A DNA stretch of 21,698 nt, taken from assembly GCA_946481275.1 (NCBI GenBank), contig CAMLMV010000076.1, positions 1-21,698 of the forward strand, written 5' to 3'. Source of the stretch: an uncultured Massilia sp. GTDB lineage: Bacteria > Pseudomonadota > Gammaproteobacteria > Burkholderiales > Burkholderiaceae. Position 1 is the stretch's first letter, and each line of letters opens with the position of its first letter. A program made the translations under genes and the position numbers. The notes under the pieces were generated by a model that had not been told where the DNA came from, searched no databases, and saw only the letters and a program-made list of their open reading frames with translations. Shown here one piece after another: positions 7,977 through 15,778 of this stretch.

Positions 7977-8516
7977 TTAGTTCCGGAACGGGAATTTGAA
8001 TGCGGCGAGCAGCGCTTTGGCTTCTTCGTCGGTCTTAGCGGTCGTGGTGATCGAGATGTTCATGCCACGCAGCGCATCGATCTTGTCGTAATCGATTTCC
8101 GGGAAGATGATCTGCTCTTTGACGCCGATGTTGTAGTTGCCGCGACCATCGAACGATTTGCCGCTGACGCCACGGAAGTCACGCACGCGCGGCAGGGCCA
8201 CGGTGATGAAACGGTCCAGGAATTCGTACATGCGGGCGCCACGCAGGGTCACCATCGTGCCGATCGGGTAGCCTTCGCGGATCTTGAAACCTGCGATTGC
8301 CTTGCGAGCCTTGGTCACGACCGGCTTCTGGCCAGCGATCTTCGTCAGGTCGCCGGTTGCGTGCTCGATGATCTTCTTGTCGGCGACAGCTTCCGACAGA
8401 CCCATGTTCAGGGTGATCTTGGTCAGGCGCGGCACTTCCATCACCGACTTGTAACCGAATTTCTCGGTCAGTTCGGCAACGACTTTGTCTTTATAAACTT
8501 GTTGGAGACGGGCCAT
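7977..8516 (-). CDS. rplE: 50S ribosomal protein L5
   Basis: L5 carries 5S rRNA into the central protuberance and touches the P-site tRNA and S13. The 179-residue length is exact for the family. Motifs include [18 protein letters not shown], the [18 protein letters not shown] block and the C-terminal [20 protein letters not shown]. It sits between rplX and rpsN with gaps of six and four nucleotides, suggesting translational coupling. In E. coli the S8 target on the spc mRNA covers the start of this gene. Confidence 0.98.
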   Translation of the reverse strand: MARLQQVYKDKVVAELTEKFGYKSVMEVPRLTKITLNMGLSEAVADKKIIEHATGDLTKIAGQKPVVTKARKAIAGFKIREGYPIGTMVTLRGARMYEFLDRFITVALPRVRDFRGVSGKSFDGRGNYNIGVKEQIIFPEIDYDKIDALRGMNISITTTAKTDEEAKALLAAFKFPFRN

Positions 8517-8522
8517 TTCTAA

Positions 8523-8837
8523 TTACCCTTTCACTACTTCGCCGTTCGACTTGAAGACGCGGACTTTTTTGCCATCCACTTCTTTGAAGCCAACGCGATC
8601 AGCCTTGCCGGTCGCTGCATTGAACAGCGCGACGTTCGACACGTGAATCGGCATGGTCTTGTCGACGATACCACCAGTTACGCCGGTCATCGGGTTCGGC
8701 TTGACGGCCTTCTTGGCCACGTTCACGCCTTCGACGATGACGTGCTCAGCATCTACACGCTGCTGAACGACACCGCGCTTGCCTTTGTCTTTACCGGCCA
8801 GAACGATGACTTCGTCGTTTTTACGAATCTTATCCAT
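8523..8837 (-). CDS. rplX: 50S ribosomal protein L24
   Basis: L24 is one of two assembly-initiator proteins of the 50S subunit and binds the 5' end of 23S rRNA. The 104-residue length is normal. It opens with the KOW motif region [20 protein letters not shown], followed by [18 protein letters not shown] and [11 protein letters not shown], both typical of the family. It is the second gene of the spc unit, ten nucleotides after rplN. The ATG start is preceded by AGGGAGC. Confidence 0.98.
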   Translation of the reverse strand: MDKIRKNDEVIVLAGKDKGKRGVVQQRVDAEHVIVEGVNVAKKAVKPNPMTGVTGGIVDKTMPIHVSNVALFNAATGKADRVGFKEVDGKKVRVFKSNGEVVKG

Positions 8838-8847
8838 TGCTGCTCCC

Positions 8848-9216
8848 TTACAGAACTTCAGGTGCCAGGGACACGATCTTCATGAACTTCTCGGTACGCA
8901 GTTCGCGCGTCACCGGTCCGAAGATGCGGGTACCGATCGGCTCCAGCTTGCTGTTCAGCAGGACGGCGGCATTGCCGTCGAACTTCACCAGGGAGCCGTC
9001 CTGGCGGCGCACACCTTTAGCGGTACGCACGACCACGGCGTTGTAGATTTCACCCTTCTTGACGCGGCCGCGCGGAGCAGCTTGCTTCACGGTGACCTTG
9101 ATCACGTCGCCAATGCTGGCGTAACGGCGCTTGGAGCCGCCCAATACCTTGATGCACAGAACTTCTTTTGCACCGGTATTGTCGGCCACTTCGAGCCGGC
9201 TTTCGGTTTGAATCAT
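8848..9216 (-). CDS. rplN: 50S ribosomal protein L14
   Basis: L14 lies at the subunit interface and is the docking site of the silencing factor RsfS. The 122-residue length is exact. It begins [20 protein letters not shown] and carries the [18 protein letters not shown] and [20 protein letters not shown] motifs. It is the first gene of the spc unit: 254 nt separate it from rpsQ, and this gap holds a promoter and several leader hairpins. The ATG start has GGGAAAGAAA upstream, a modest ribosome-binding site. Confidence 0.98.
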   Translation of the reverse strand: MIQTESRLEVADNTGAKEVLCIKVLGGSKRRYASIGDVIKVTVKQAAPRGRVKKGEIYNAVVVRTAKGVRRQDGSLVKFDGNAAVLLNSKLEPIGTRIFGPVTRELRTEKFMKIVSLAPEVL

Positions 9217-9395
9217 GATATTTTCTTTCCCAACTTAAGCCGAAGAAACCCCACGGAAAACCGTAGGCCTGCGGTCAGTCTTGGTCCCGCCGTCCGCACT
9301 CATTGCAAGCGCGTACGTTTGGGTGATTGGACTTTCCAATGTTCGTTGCAGGCCGCAGTTACCGAAGGACAAACTGCGGCAACACATGAACGAAG
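9217..9395 (-). promoter_or_regulatory. Long structured leader of the spc (rplN) transcript
   Basis: Roughly 180 nt lie between the inferred start site and rplN. They contain three good hairpins. CCGCAGTT/AACTGCGG lies at 9353-9379 and can extend by a GTTG/CAAC pairing. ATTGGA/TCCAAT lies at 9326-9340 with a 3-nt loop. CCTACGG/CCGTGGG lies at 9250-9267 with a 4-nt loop. No ORF of note is present. A role in ribosomal-protein feedback is plausible but not shown by the sequence. Confidence 0.5.
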
Positions 9396-9401
9396 CCCGC
9401 T

Positions 9402-9430
9402 AGTATTCCACATACCAGCGGGCCACGCAA
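9402..9430 (-). promoter_or_regulatory. Candidate spc promoter upstream of rplN
   Basis: On the minus strand TTGCGT (9425-9430), a 17-nt spacer and AATACT (9402-9407) form a sigma-70-like promoter. It closely matches the one before rplC (TTGCGT, 17 nt, TATACT, then AGC). A near-perfect 12-bp inverted repeat, GCCCGCTGGTAT/ATACTAGCGGGC (9395-9423), covers the spacer and -10 box. It may be an operator, or an RNA hairpin seen by read-through transcription. Confidence 0.62.
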
Positions 9431-9441
9431 GACAAATTTTA

Positions 9442-9462
9442 GAGGCGTTGTAACAACACCCC
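9442..9462 (-). terminator. Possible terminator after rpsQ
   Basis: On the minus strand GGGGTGTTG and CAACGCCTC pair through nine positions, two of them G-U, around a 3-nt loop just after the rpsQ stop. The following TAAAATTTGTC is only partly T-rich. It could end the rplC-rpsQ transcript, but the call is uncertain. Confidence 0.42.
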
Positions 9463-9470
9463 TTCAGGCA

Positions 9471-9743
9471 TTACAGAACCGGAGCGACCTGCAGAACTTT
9501 GGTCAGGGTCCAAGCCTTCGTCTTCGAGATCGGGCGACCTTCCGCGATCTCGACGGTGTCGCCGATTTTCGCCTGGTTGGTCTCGTCGTGCGCGTGATAC
9601 TTGTTCGAGCGCACGATGATCTTGCCGTACAGCGGGTGCTTGACGTGACGTTCGATCAGCACGGTCACCGTCTTGTCCATCTTGTCGGACACGACTTTGC
9701 CGACCAGCGTACGCTTCAGCGCCGTTTTAGTGGTGTCGTTCAT
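9471..9743 (-). CDS. rpsQ: 30S ribosomal protein S17
   Basis: S17 is a primary binder of 16S rRNA helix 11 in the 30S body. The 90-residue length is normal. The OB-fold signature runs [20 protein letters not shown], followed by [19 protein letters not shown] and [18 protein letters not shown]. The ATG start overlaps the rpmC stop in an ATGA, so translation is coupled. It is the last gene of the S10-type unit here, followed by a long gap before rplN. Confidence 0.98.
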   Translation of the reverse strand: MNDTTKTALKRTLVGKVVSDKMDKTVTVLIERHVKHPLYGKIIVRSNKYHAHDETNQAKIGDTVEIAEGRPISKTKAWTLTKVLQVAPVL

Positions 9744-9931
9744 TTGGCTTCCTTCTGGTTCATCACAGTCTTGACACGCGCGATATCGCGGCGCACCTTC
9801 TTGAGCTGGGCGGTGTTCGTCAGTTGCTGCGTAGCGATTTGCATGCGCAGGCCGAACTGTGCCTTCAGCAGCTCATTCAGCTCTTGTTGCAGAGCTGCCT
9901 GGTCCTTGCCGCGGAGTTCCGTTGCTTTCAT
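9740..9931 (-). CDS. rpmC: 50S ribosomal protein L29
   Basis: L29 is a small helical protein beside the exit tunnel, near the docking site of trigger factor and SRP. The 63-residue length is usual. It begins [20 protein letters not shown] and has the conserved [20 protein letters not shown] core, two antiparallel helices. Its stop overlaps the rpsQ start by four nucleotides, and it follows rplP by 12 nt. Identity is certain. Confidence 0.98.
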   Translation of the reverse strand: MKATELRGKDQAALQQELNELLKAQFGLRMQIATQQLTNTAQLKKVRRDIARVKTVMNQKEAK

Positions 9932-9943
9932 TCTTAACTCCTG

Positions 9944-10363
9944 TTATTGACCGACTTGACGCACGACGAACGTCGTAGCCAGCGGCAGTTTGGCGGCAGC
10001 CAGACGGAAGGCTTCGCGCGCCAGTTCTTCAGCGACGCCGTCCATTTCGTACAGGACCTTGCCCGGCTGGATCTCGGCCACGTAGTACTCCGGATTACCT
10101 TTACCGTTACCCATACGGACTTCAGCCGGCTTGTTCGAGATCGGCTTGTCCGGGAAGATACGGATCCAGATACGGCCGCCACGCTTGATGTGACGGGTCA
10201 TGGCACGACGTGCAGCTTCGATCTGGCGTGCGGTGATACGGCCGCGGGCAACTGCCTTCAGACCGAATTCGCCGAACGAGACCGCGGTGCCGCGGGTGTG
10301 CGAAATGCCGGTGTTGCGGCCTTTCTGCTCTTTACGATACTTTCTGCGGGATGGCTGCAGCAT
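9944..10363 (-). CDS. rplP: 50S ribosomal protein L16
   Basis: L16 lies near the A site and organises tRNA positioning in the 50S subunit; its loop is a known target of arginine hydroxylation in some bacteria. The protein has 139 residues. It starts [20 protein letters not shown] and carries [40 protein letters not shown] and the [20 protein letters not shown] end. It follows rpsC by two nucleotides, so the two are tightly coupled. Nothing unusual is visible. Confidence 0.98.
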   Translation of the reverse strand: MLQPSRRKYRKEQKGRNTGISHTRGTAVSFGEFGLKAVARGRITARQIEAARRAMTRHIKRGGRIWIRIFPDKPISNKPAEVRMGNGKGNPEYYVAEIQPGKVLYEMDGVAEELAREAFRLAAAKLPLATTFVVRQVGQ

Positions 10364-10365
10364 GC

Positions 10366-11160
10366 TTATTCTCCTGCTTTCTCAGCGGCCGGCTTGGCAG
10401 CACGGCGGCCTGCGGGTGCGGTACCTGGCTTGGCGCCCGGGCGGCCACGGCCAGCCGGTTTGCCGTCGTCACGACGCGGACCGCGCGGCTTTTTCTCGTC
10501 GGCCGGAACGTCGATCACCGGTGCTTCGCCGGTCGGCGAACGGTCACCCTTGTAGACCCAGACTTTCACGCCGATGATGCCGTACGTGGTCGAGGCTTCG
10601 CTGGTGCCGTAGTCGATATCGGCGCGCAGGGTGTGCAGGGGCACACGGCCTTCGCGGTACCATTCGGTACGTGCGATCTCGATGCCGTTCAGGCGGCCCG
10701 ACGACATGATCTTGATGCCGACGGCGCCCAGGCGCATGGCGTTCTGCATGGCGCGCTTCATCGCGCGGCGGAACATGATGCGCTTTTCGAGCTGCTGGGC
10801 GATCGAATCGGCGATCAGCTGCGAGTCGATTTCCGGCTTGCGGATTTCTTCGATATTGACGTGCACGGGCACGCCCATGATCTTCGTCAGCGACGACTTC
10901 AGGACTTCGATGTCTTCGCCCTTCTTGCCGATGACGACGCCCGGACGCGACGAGTAGATCGTGAAGCGCGCGTTCTTGGCCGGACGCTCGATGACGATGC
11001 GGCCGACGGAGGCGTTCTTCAGTTTCTTCTTCAGGAAAGCGCGGGCTTCCAGGTCTTCCTTCAGCATGTCGGCAAAGTTGCCGTTGCCAGCGTACCAGCG
11101 CGATGCCCAGTTACGGGTGACCGCCAGGCGGAAGCCGGTTGGGTGGATTTTCTGACCCAT
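10366..11160 (-). CDS. rpsC: 30S ribosomal protein S3
   Basis: S3 lines the mRNA entry channel with S4 and S5 and has helicase-related function. The protein has 264 residues, about 30 longer than E. coli S3. The extra length is a disordered C-terminal tail rich in Lys, Arg, Gly, Pro and Ala, as seen in many betaproteobacteria. The N-terminal KH domain includes the [21 protein letters not shown]-type loop, and the core carries RMAMRRA-like basic motifs such as [20 protein letters not shown]. It begins [18 protein letters not shown]. It lies 11 nt after rplV. Confidence 0.98.
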   Translation of the reverse strand: MGQKIHPTGFRLAVTRNWASRWYAGNGNFADMLKEDLEARAFLKKKLKNASVGRIVIERPAKNARFTIYSSRPGVVIGKKGEDIEVLKSSLTKIMGVPVHVNIEEIRKPEIDSQLIADSIAQQLEKRIMFRRAMKRAMQNAMRLGAVGIKIMSSGRLNGIEIARTEWYREGRVPLHTLRADIDYGTSEASTTYGIIGVKVWVYKGDRSPTGEAPVIDVPADEKKPRGPRRDDGKPAGRGRPGAKPGTAPAGRRAAKPAAEKAGE

Positions 11161-11171
11161 CGTGTGACTCC

Positions 11172-11501
11172 TTAGTTACCGACAGTCACGAAGATGTGAC
11201 AGGATTGTTTCGAAATGCGATCACCGCGGCCTTTGGCACGTGCCGTAAAGCGCTTGAGGATCGGGCCCTTTTCGACATAGATCTGAACCACTTTCAGTTC
11301 GTCGATGTCGGCACCATCGTTGTGCTCGGCGTTCGCGATTGCGGACTCCAGCACTTTCTTGATGATGGTCGCGCCTTTTTTCGGGCTGAACTGCAGGATG
11401 TTCAGCGCGGCGTCGACTTTCTTGCCGCGGATCAGATCGGCGACGAGGCGGCCTTTCTGTTCCGACAGGCGGACGCCTTTGAGGATAGCTTTAGTTTCCA
11501 T
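11172..11501 (-). CDS. rplV: 50S ribosomal protein L22
   Basis: L22 extends a beta-hairpin into the exit tunnel, where changes can alter macrolide sensitivity and nascent-chain stalling. The protein has 109 residues, one less than in E. coli. It begins [20 protein letters not shown] and contains the core [20 protein letters not shown] and the hairpin region [20 protein letters not shown]. Its ATG shares one base with the rpsS stop in TAATG, indicating coupled translation. No loss or insertion is seen in the hairpin. Confidence 0.98.
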   Translation of the reverse strand: METKAILKGVRLSEQKGRLVADLIRGKKVDAALNILQFSPKKGATIIKKVLESAIANAEHNDGADIDELKVVQIYVEKGPILKRFTARAKGRGDRISKQSCHIFVTVGN

Positions 11502-11776
11502 TATTTCTTCGCCTTCTTGTCAGCGGCGTGGCCCTTGAACGTGCGGGTCAGGGCGAATTCGCCCAGCTTGTGACCCACCATGTTCTCGGACACGTACACC
11601 GGCACGTGCACTTTACCGTTGTGGACGGCGATCGTCAGACCGATGAAGTCCGGGGTGATCGTCGAGCGGCGCGACCAGGTTTTGACCGGCTTTTTGTCTT
11701 TGTTCGCTTGCGCGGCTTCGACTTTTTTCACCAGGTGGGCGTCAATGAACGGCCCTTTTTTCAATGAACGAGTCAT
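11501..11776 (-). CDS. rpsS: 30S ribosomal protein S19
   Basis: S19 forms a head complex with S13 and contacts the A-site tRNA side of the 30S subunit. The 91-residue length is normal. The sequence [20 protein letters not shown] at the start, [20 protein letters not shown] in the middle and [20 protein letters not shown] at the end are family signatures. It overlaps rplV by one base and follows rplB by nine nucleotides, the normal S10-operon arrangement. Confidence 0.98.
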   Translation of the reverse strand: MTRSLKKGPFIDAHLVKKVEAAQANKDKKPVKTWSRRSTITPDFIGLTIAVHNGKVHVPVYVSENMVGHKLGEFALTRTFKGHAADKKAKK

Positions 11777-11785
11777 GTCTTATCC

Positions 11786-12613
11786 TTATTTCTTGCCGCG
11801 GCGCGAGACGATCATCGACGACGTGCGCTTGTTCGAACGCGTCTTCTTGCCCTTCGTCTGCTGGCCCCATGGCGACACCGGGTGACGACCCGCAGCCGTA
11901 CGACCTTCACCACCACCGTGCGGGTGGTCGATCGGGTTCATCACGACACCGCGAACGGTCGGGCGGACACCGCGCCAACGCATTGCACCGGCTTTACCGA
12001 TCTTGCGCAGGTTGTGCTCGCCGTTGCCGACTTCGCCAACCGTTGCGCGGCACTCGATGTGCACGCGGCGCACTTCACCCGAGCGCAGGCGAACCTGGGC
12101 GTAGGTACCTTCGCGAGCCATCAGCACGACGCCGGCGCCTGCGGTACGGGCCATCTGGGCACCCTTACCCGGCAGCATTTCGACGCAGTGCATGGTGGTA
12201 CCGACCGGGATGTTACGGATCGGCAGGCAGTTACCCGACTTGATCGGCGCTTCCGAGCCGTTCATGACGGTATCGCCCACAGCCATGCCTTTGGTGGCGA
12301 TGATGTACGCGCGGAAACCGTCGGCGTAGCACACCAGAGCGATGTGCGCGCTGCGGTTCGGGTCGTATTCAATGCGCTCGACCTTGGCCGGGATACCGTC
12401 CTTGTTGCGCTTGAAGTCGACCACGCGGTAGTGGTGCTTGTGACCACCGCCGATGTGGCGGGTGGTGATGTGACCGTTGTTGTTACGGCCAGCGGTCTTC
12501 GATTTCTTCTCAACCAGGGCTGCGAACGGACGACCCTTGTACAGGTCGGCGTTCACAACCTTCACCATGCCGCGGCGGCCTGGGGAGGTTGGCTTCATCT
12601 TAACGAGTGCCAT
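11786..12613 (-). CDS. rplB: 50S ribosomal protein L2
   Basis: L2 is one of the oldest ribosomal proteins, needed for subunit joining and close to the peptidyl-transferase centre. The protein has 275 residues, normal for bacteria. It begins [20 protein letters not shown]; the central domain carries [20 protein letters not shown], and the C-terminal block [20 protein letters not shown] contains the conserved His that in E. coli is His229. The tail is strongly basic. Its ATG shares one base with the rplW stop (TAATG), so translation is coupled. Confidence 0.98.
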   Translation of the reverse strand: MALVKMKPTSPGRRGMVKVVNADLYKGRPFAALVEKKSKTAGRNNNGHITTRHIGGGHKHHYRVVDFKRNKDGIPAKVERIEYDPNRSAHIALVCYADGFRAYIIATKGMAVGDTVMNGSEAPIKSGNCLPIRNIPVGTTMHCVEMLPGKGAQMARTAGAGVVLMAREGTYAQVRLRSGEVRRVHIECRATVGEVGNGEHNLRKIGKAGAMRWRGVRPTVRGVVMNPIDHPHGGGEGRTAAGRHPVSPWGQQTKGKKTRSNKRTSSMIVSRRGKK

Positions 12614-12930
12614 TATTTAGCCTCCTCGACAAAATTGATTTCCTGGCCCGGCTTCAGGGCCACGAAAGCGCGCTTGGTGTGGTTGCGGCGGCCGGTGAAA
12701 CGGCCCGAACGCTTCTGCTTGCCTTCGCGGTTCACGGTCTGCACCGATTCCACTTCGACTTTGAACAGCAGCTCGACGGCGGCTTTGATTTCCGGCTTGG
12801 TCGCGTCCGGCAGGACCTTGAACACGATCTGTTCGTTCTTTTCCGCGACGAAGGTCGCCTTTTCGGAAATGACCGGAGCCAGCAGCACCTTCATCAGGCG
12901 CTCTTCGCTGAATTTGATTGCGGCGCTCAT
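12613..12930 (-). CDS. rplW: 50S ribosomal protein L23
   Basis: L23 sits at the tunnel exit and docks trigger factor and SRP. The protein has 105 residues, a little longer than E. coli L23 because of an N-terminal [10 protein letters not shown] stretch. The core [20 protein letters not shown] and [20 protein letters not shown] are typical. The ATG overlaps the rplD stop by four bases (ATGA), and its own stop overlaps rplB, so rplD, rplW and rplB form a coupled chain. Confidence 0.98.
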   Translation of the reverse strand: MSAAIKFSEERLMKVLLAPVISEKATFVAEKNEQIVFKVLPDATKPEIKAAVELLFKVEVESVQTVNREGKQKRSGRFTGRRNHTKRAFVALKPGQEINFVEEAK

Positions 12931-13547
12931 GCGTACATCTCCTCGATCTTGGCCAGAGCAGCTTTGGTGACCAGGACTTTCTTGTAGAACACCAGCGACA
13001 TCGGGTCGGCGTGCTTCGGCTCGACAACCAGCACGTTCGGCAGGTTGCGCGATGCCAGCAGCAGGTTTTCATCGATGGTGTCGGTGATCACCAGGACCGA
13101 GTCCAGACCCATGCCCTGCAGCTTTTGCGACAGCAGCTTGGTCTTCGGTGCTTCGACGGTCAGGTTCTCGATGACGTTCAGGCGGTCTTCGCGGGCCAGC
13201 TGCGAGAAGATCGAGCAGATACCTGCGCGATGCATCTTCTTGTTGACCTTGTGCGAGAAGTTCTCGTCCGGCGAGTTCGGGAAGATACGACCACCACCGC
13301 GCCACAGCGGCGACGACGACATACCGGCACGAGCACGGCCCGTACCTTTTTGACGCCACGGCTTCTTGGTCGTGTGGGAGACTTCTTCACGATCCTTCTG
13401 CTTGCGGTTGCCGCTACGTGCGTTGGCAGCGTAGGCGACCACGATCTGGTGGATCAGGGCTTCGTTGTAGTCACGGCCGAACACGGTGTCGGCGGCGTTG
13501 ACTGCGGCGCCAGCTTGGCCTTGCTCATTCAGGAGCTTCAGTTCCAT
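12927..13547 (-). CDS. rplD: 50S ribosomal protein L4
   Basis: L4 sends a long loop into the exit tunnel. In E. coli it represses the S10 operon by attenuating its leader and by binding RNase E. The protein has 206 residues. The tunnel loop region [20 protein letters not shown] is intact, and the C-terminal [20 protein letters not shown] is typical. In this window L4 is the second gene of a unit that starts at rplC, with a new leader. If L4 control persists, its target would have to be that leader (14208-14316) or the separate rpsJ leader. Confidence 0.98.
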   Translation of the reverse strand: MELKLLNEQGQAGAAVNAADTVFGRDYNEALIHQIVVAYAANARSGNRKQKDREEVSHTTKKPWRQKGTGRARAGMSSSPLWRGGGRIFPNSPDENFSHKVNKKMHRAGICSIFSQLAREDRLNVIENLTVEAPKTKLLSQKLQGMGLDSVLVITDTIDENLLLASRNLPNVLVVEPKHADPMSLVFYKKVLVTKAALAKIEEMYA

Positions 13548-13550
13548 CTC

Positions 13551-14207
13551 TTACGCTCCTTTCTTGGCTTTGACTTTGACTGCCGGCTTGACGATCACTT
13601 GACCGTTCTTGGCGCCAGGAACGGCACCCTTAACCAGCAGCAGTTGACGCTCGGCGTCGATACGGGCGATTTCCAGGTTCTGGGTCGTGACAGTGACGTC
13701 ACCCATGTGACCGGTCATGCGCTTACCCGGGAACACGCGGCCCGGATCCTGTGCCATACCGATGGAACCCGGCACGTTGTGCGAACGCGAGTTACCGTGG
13801 GTGGCGCGGCCCGACGAGAAGTTGTAACGCTTGATGGTACCGGCGTAGCCTTTACCGATCGAGGTGCCTTGCACGTCGATCTTCTGGCCCACTTCGAACA
13901 GCGAGACGTTGACTGCGTCGCCAGCTTTGAAACCAGCGGCTTGAGCGGCTTCGACGCGGAATTCCTTCAGCATCGTGCCAGCTTCGACGCCAGCTTTGGC
14001 GTAGTGACCGGCAGCGGCCTTGTTCACGCGGGAAGCGCGACGTTGACCGAAGACGACCTGAACTGCGGCATAACCATCAGTTTCAGGAGTTTTGATTTGC
14101 GCAACACGGTTGTTCGACACGTCCAGCACGGTGACGGGGATCGAATCGCCGTCGTCCGTGAAGATGCGCATCATGCCAACCTTGCGACCGAGAAGGCCCA
14201 GGCTCAT
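13551..14207 (-). CDS. rplC: 50S ribosomal protein L3
   Basis: L3 starts 50S assembly and extends to the peptidyl-transferase centre. The protein has 218 residues. It begins [20 protein letters not shown] and contains [20 protein letters not shown], where the Gln is the residue methylated by PrmB in E. coli. Unlike the usual arrangement, the gene directly upstream is not rpsJ: a tRNA and about 6.9 kb of other genes intervene. A promoter-like element about 115-145 nt upstream and a two-hairpin leader make it the first gene of its unit. The ATG start has GGAG five nucleotides upstream. Confidence 0.98.
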   Translation of the reverse strand: MSLGLLGRKVGMMRIFTDDGDSIPVTVLDVSNNRVAQIKTPETDGYAAVQVVFGQRRASRVNKAAAGHYAKAGVEAGTMLKEFRVEAAQAAGFKAGDAVNVSLFEVGQKIDVQGTSIGKGYAGTIKRYNFSSGRATHGNSRSHNVPGSIGMAQDPGRVFPGKRMTGHMGDVTVTTQNLEIARIDAERQLLLVKGAVPGAKNGQVIVKPAVKVKAKKGA

Positions 14208-14316
14208 TTTTTCTCCATTCCCACCTACGATTGGGCGGGGCTAGTTGACTATCGGAAGTTTTAAAAAAACTTCCTCTTAAACGCGTGGACCGAAAAAAGA
14301 TAGGCCCACACCGAAG
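14208..14316 (-). promoter_or_regulatory. Leader of the rplC transcript with two hairpins
   Basis: The inferred 5' leader of about 110 nt holds two hairpins. GTGGGCC/GGTCCAC lies at 14285-14309, with one G-U pair and a U-rich loop. GGAAGTTTT/AAAACTTCC lies at 14254-14274, a perfect 9-bp stem with a 3-nt loop. It replaces the normal S10 leader as the regulatory region for rplC-rpsQ. L4-dependent control is possible but only inferred. Confidence 0.5.
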
Positions 14317-14322
14317 CCGGCT

Positions 14323-14351
14323 AGTATAGCGCGCGCAACGGATAGACGCAA
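14323..14351 (-). promoter_or_regulatory. Candidate promoter of rplC-rpsQ
   Basis: On the minus strand TTGCGT (14346-14351), a 17-nt spacer and TATACT (14323-14328) form a good sigma-70 promoter. The inferred start is about 110 nt before rplC. The same -35, spacing and a similar -10 followed by AGC occur upstream of rplN. The -35 lies within one arm of the inverted repeat 14347-14384. Confidence 0.72.
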
Positions 14352-14388
14352 CAGGAAAATGCGAAGCTGACGCGGCCTGTTGCGTTTT
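14347..14388 (+). terminator. Terminator-like inverted repeat upstream of rplC
   Basis: CGCAACAGG and CCTGTTGCG form a perfect 9-bp stem around a 20-nt loop, followed by TTTT on the plus strand. It would stop plus-strand transcription arising from the ribosomal side, but its loop is long. One arm overlaps the -35 box of the rplC promoter, so it may instead be an operator. Confidence 0.35.
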
Positions 14389-14415
14389 ACGCTAGAGTCG
14401 TGGAGATCAGAGAAT

Positions 14416-14461
14416 CCGTTCAAGCTGAACGGCACAGAAAAGACACCTTGGCATCTTTTCT
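14416..14461 (-). terminator. Hairpins after the tRNA, possible tRNA terminator
   Basis: AGAAAAGA and TCTTTTCT (14436-14461) flank a 10-nt loop on both strands, so the 3' arm itself is U-rich. A second perfect hairpin, CCGTTCA/TGAACGG with a 3-nt loop, lies at 14416-14432. Together they could end the tRNA transcript before the rplC promoter. Neither has a clean U tract. Confidence 0.45.
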
Positions 14462-14495
14462 CTACAGGCTCGGGGCCTGCGATATGGAGGAATTC

Positions 14496-14572
14496 TGGTG
14501 GGCGGTGCAGGATTCGAACCTGCGACCCCTTGGATGTCGACCAAGTATTCTAACCAGCTGAACTAACCGCCC
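14496..14572 (-). tRNA. tRNA-Val (anticodon GAC), with C at position 33
   Basis: The 77-nt gene folds into a full cloverleaf. It has a 7-bp acceptor stem GGGCGGT/ACCGCCC, D stem GTTC/GAAT, anticodon stem CTTGG/CCAAG, T stem GCAGG/CCTGC with a TTCGAAT loop, discriminator A73 and an encoded CCA. The anticodon loop TCGACAT places GAC at 34-36, a valine anticodon. A73 also fits valine rather than aspartate. Position 33 is C instead of the nearly universal U. The D arm and variable region resemble tRNA-Asp. The gene lies between the accessory block and rplC with its own promoter. Whether it is functional cannot be told from the sequence, but all helices are intact. Confidence 0.93.
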
Positions 14573-14582
14573 GGGGAGCCGC

Positions 14583-14612
14583 ATTATACGAGGATGTTTT
14601 AGCAAAGCGCAA
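14583..14612 (-). promoter_or_regulatory. Promoter of the tRNA-Val gene
   Basis: On the minus strand TTGCGC (14607-14612), an 18-nt spacer and a perfect TATAAT (14583-14588) precede the tRNA by ten nucleotides. The GC-rich discriminator GCGGCTCC after the -10 box is typical of stable-RNA promoters under stringent control. Confidence 0.75.
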
Positions 14613-14629
14613 TACCCGTCCGAAAAAAC

Positions 14630-14656
14630 TTGTGTGTCACACCTCCCCCGTACAAT
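14630..14656 (+). promoter_or_regulatory. Weak candidate promoter of the MscS-family gene
   Basis: TTGTGT (14630-14635) and TACAAT (14651-14656) are spaced by 15 nt, shorter than ideal, about 34 nt before the start codon. It diverges from the tRNA promoter. The -10 box is good and the -35 box poor. Confidence 0.35.
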
Positions 14657-14689
14657 GTGACATCCCCGACAACGGAAAAGGATGATCGG

Positions 14690-15760
14690 ATGAATGTAGT
14701 GTTTTTCGATAACACGACCCTGGCCTGGCTGACGGCCCTTGGCATCGCGGCCGGCGTCGCGCTGGCCCTGTACATCGCCAAGCGGCTGGGCGTCCACCAC
14801 ATGCGCAAGCTGGCCGAGCGCACGGAGACGCGGCTGGACGACATCGTCGTCGAAGCGCTCGACGGCACGCGGCTGCTGGCCATCGTCATCATGGGCCTGT
14901 TCGCGGGCAGCAAGTTCCTCATCTTGCCGCCGGAAGTGCACCTGTTCGCGACGCGGGTCGCCATCGTCACGGGCCTGATCCAGGCCGCCGTCTGGGGCCA
15001 CCGCGCGCTGCGCGCCTGGCTGACGGATTATTACCAGAACCGCGCGGGCGACCCGGCGCGTGCCACGTCGGCGGCGGCCGTCGGCTTCATCGCGCAGACC
15101 GTGCTATGGACCGTGCTGCTGCTGATGGTGCTGGACAATCTCGGCGTCAACATCACGACCCTCGTCGCCTCGCTGGGGATCGGCGGTATCGCGGTGGCAC
15201 TGGCGGTCCAGAACATCCTGGGCGATTTGTTCGCGTCGCTGTCCATCGTGCTCGACAAGCCCTTCGTCGTCGGTGACTTCATCATCGTCGACAAATACCT
15301 GGGCACCGTGGAATACGTGGGTTTGAAGACGACCCGGCTGCGCAGCCTGGGCGGCGAGCAGCTCGTGTTCTCGAACGCGGACCTGCTGAAGAGCCGCCTG
15401 CAGAACATGACGCGCATGAACCGGCGCCGCGTCGCGTTCACGGTCGCCGTCGCGTACGAGACGCCGACGGACAAGCTGCGCCAGATTCCGCCGCTGCTGA
15501 CGGAACTCGTCAAGGCGCACGAAGGCGTGACGTTCGATCGCGCCCACTTTGCCGGCATGGTGGCGCCCGCGCTGAATTTCGACGTCGTGTACTGGGTGGA
15601 GTCGGCGGATTATGTCCGCTACATGGATATCCAGCAGGAGATCTATCTGCAGCTGATGGACCGTTTTGCGGCACTGGAGATCGAATTCGCGTTCCCGACG
15701 CAGCGGCTGCACCTGCACGATGCGCGCGAGGCGGCGCCGCCGGCACCGGCAGTCACCTGA
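14690..15760 (+). CDS. MscS-family small-conductance mechanosensitive channel
   Basis: This 356-residue inner-membrane protein should open under membrane tension and release solutes during osmotic downshock. Hydrophobic segments lie near 11-31, 61-80, 87-105 and 131-150. The pore-lining helix is near 153-172 (TLVASLGIGGIAVALAVQN), with the Ala/Gly packing typical of MscS TM3. The beta domain follows with GDLFASLSIVLDKPFVVGDF. The five-helix plan resembles YnaI/YbdG-type members more than MscS itself. I chose ATG at 14690 over an upstream TTG because AAAGGA precedes it. The gene converges on the LacI-family gene with an 18-nt gap. It has no evident link to its neighbours. The family call is firm; the exact subfamily is not. 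Confidence 0.92.
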   Translation: MNVVFFDNTTLAWLTALGIAAGVALALYIAKRLGVHHMRKLAERTETRLDDIVVEALDGTRLLAIVIMGLFAGSKFLILPPEVHLFATRVAIVTGLIQAAVWGHRALRAWLTDYYQNRAGDPARATSAAAVGFIAQTVLWTVLLLMVLDNLGVNITTLVASLGIGGIAVALAVQNILGDLFASLSIVLDKPFVVGDFIIVDKYLGTVEYVGLKTTRLRSLGGEQLVFSNADLLKSRLQNMTRMNRRRVAFTVAVAYETPTDKLRQIPPLLTELVKAHEGVTFDRAHFAGMVAPALNFDVVYWVESADYVRYMDIQQEIYLQLMDRFAALEIEFAFPTQRLHLHDAREAAPPAPAVT

Positions 15761-15778
15761 CGGCTCATTGCGGCCGGA

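Noticed and set aside
9395..9423. The inverted repeat before rplN as a simple terminator of the S10 unit
   Set aside because: The stem is strong, but it is followed by TTCGTT rather than a U tract and coincides with a good promoter. It is better listed as part of the promoter region.
14500..14572. Reading the tRNA as tRNA-Asp because of its Asp-like D arm and the GTCGAC in the anticodon region
   Set aside because: The fixed stem CTTGG/CCAAG places GAC, not GTC, at positions 34-36, and the discriminator is A rather than the G expected for Asp.
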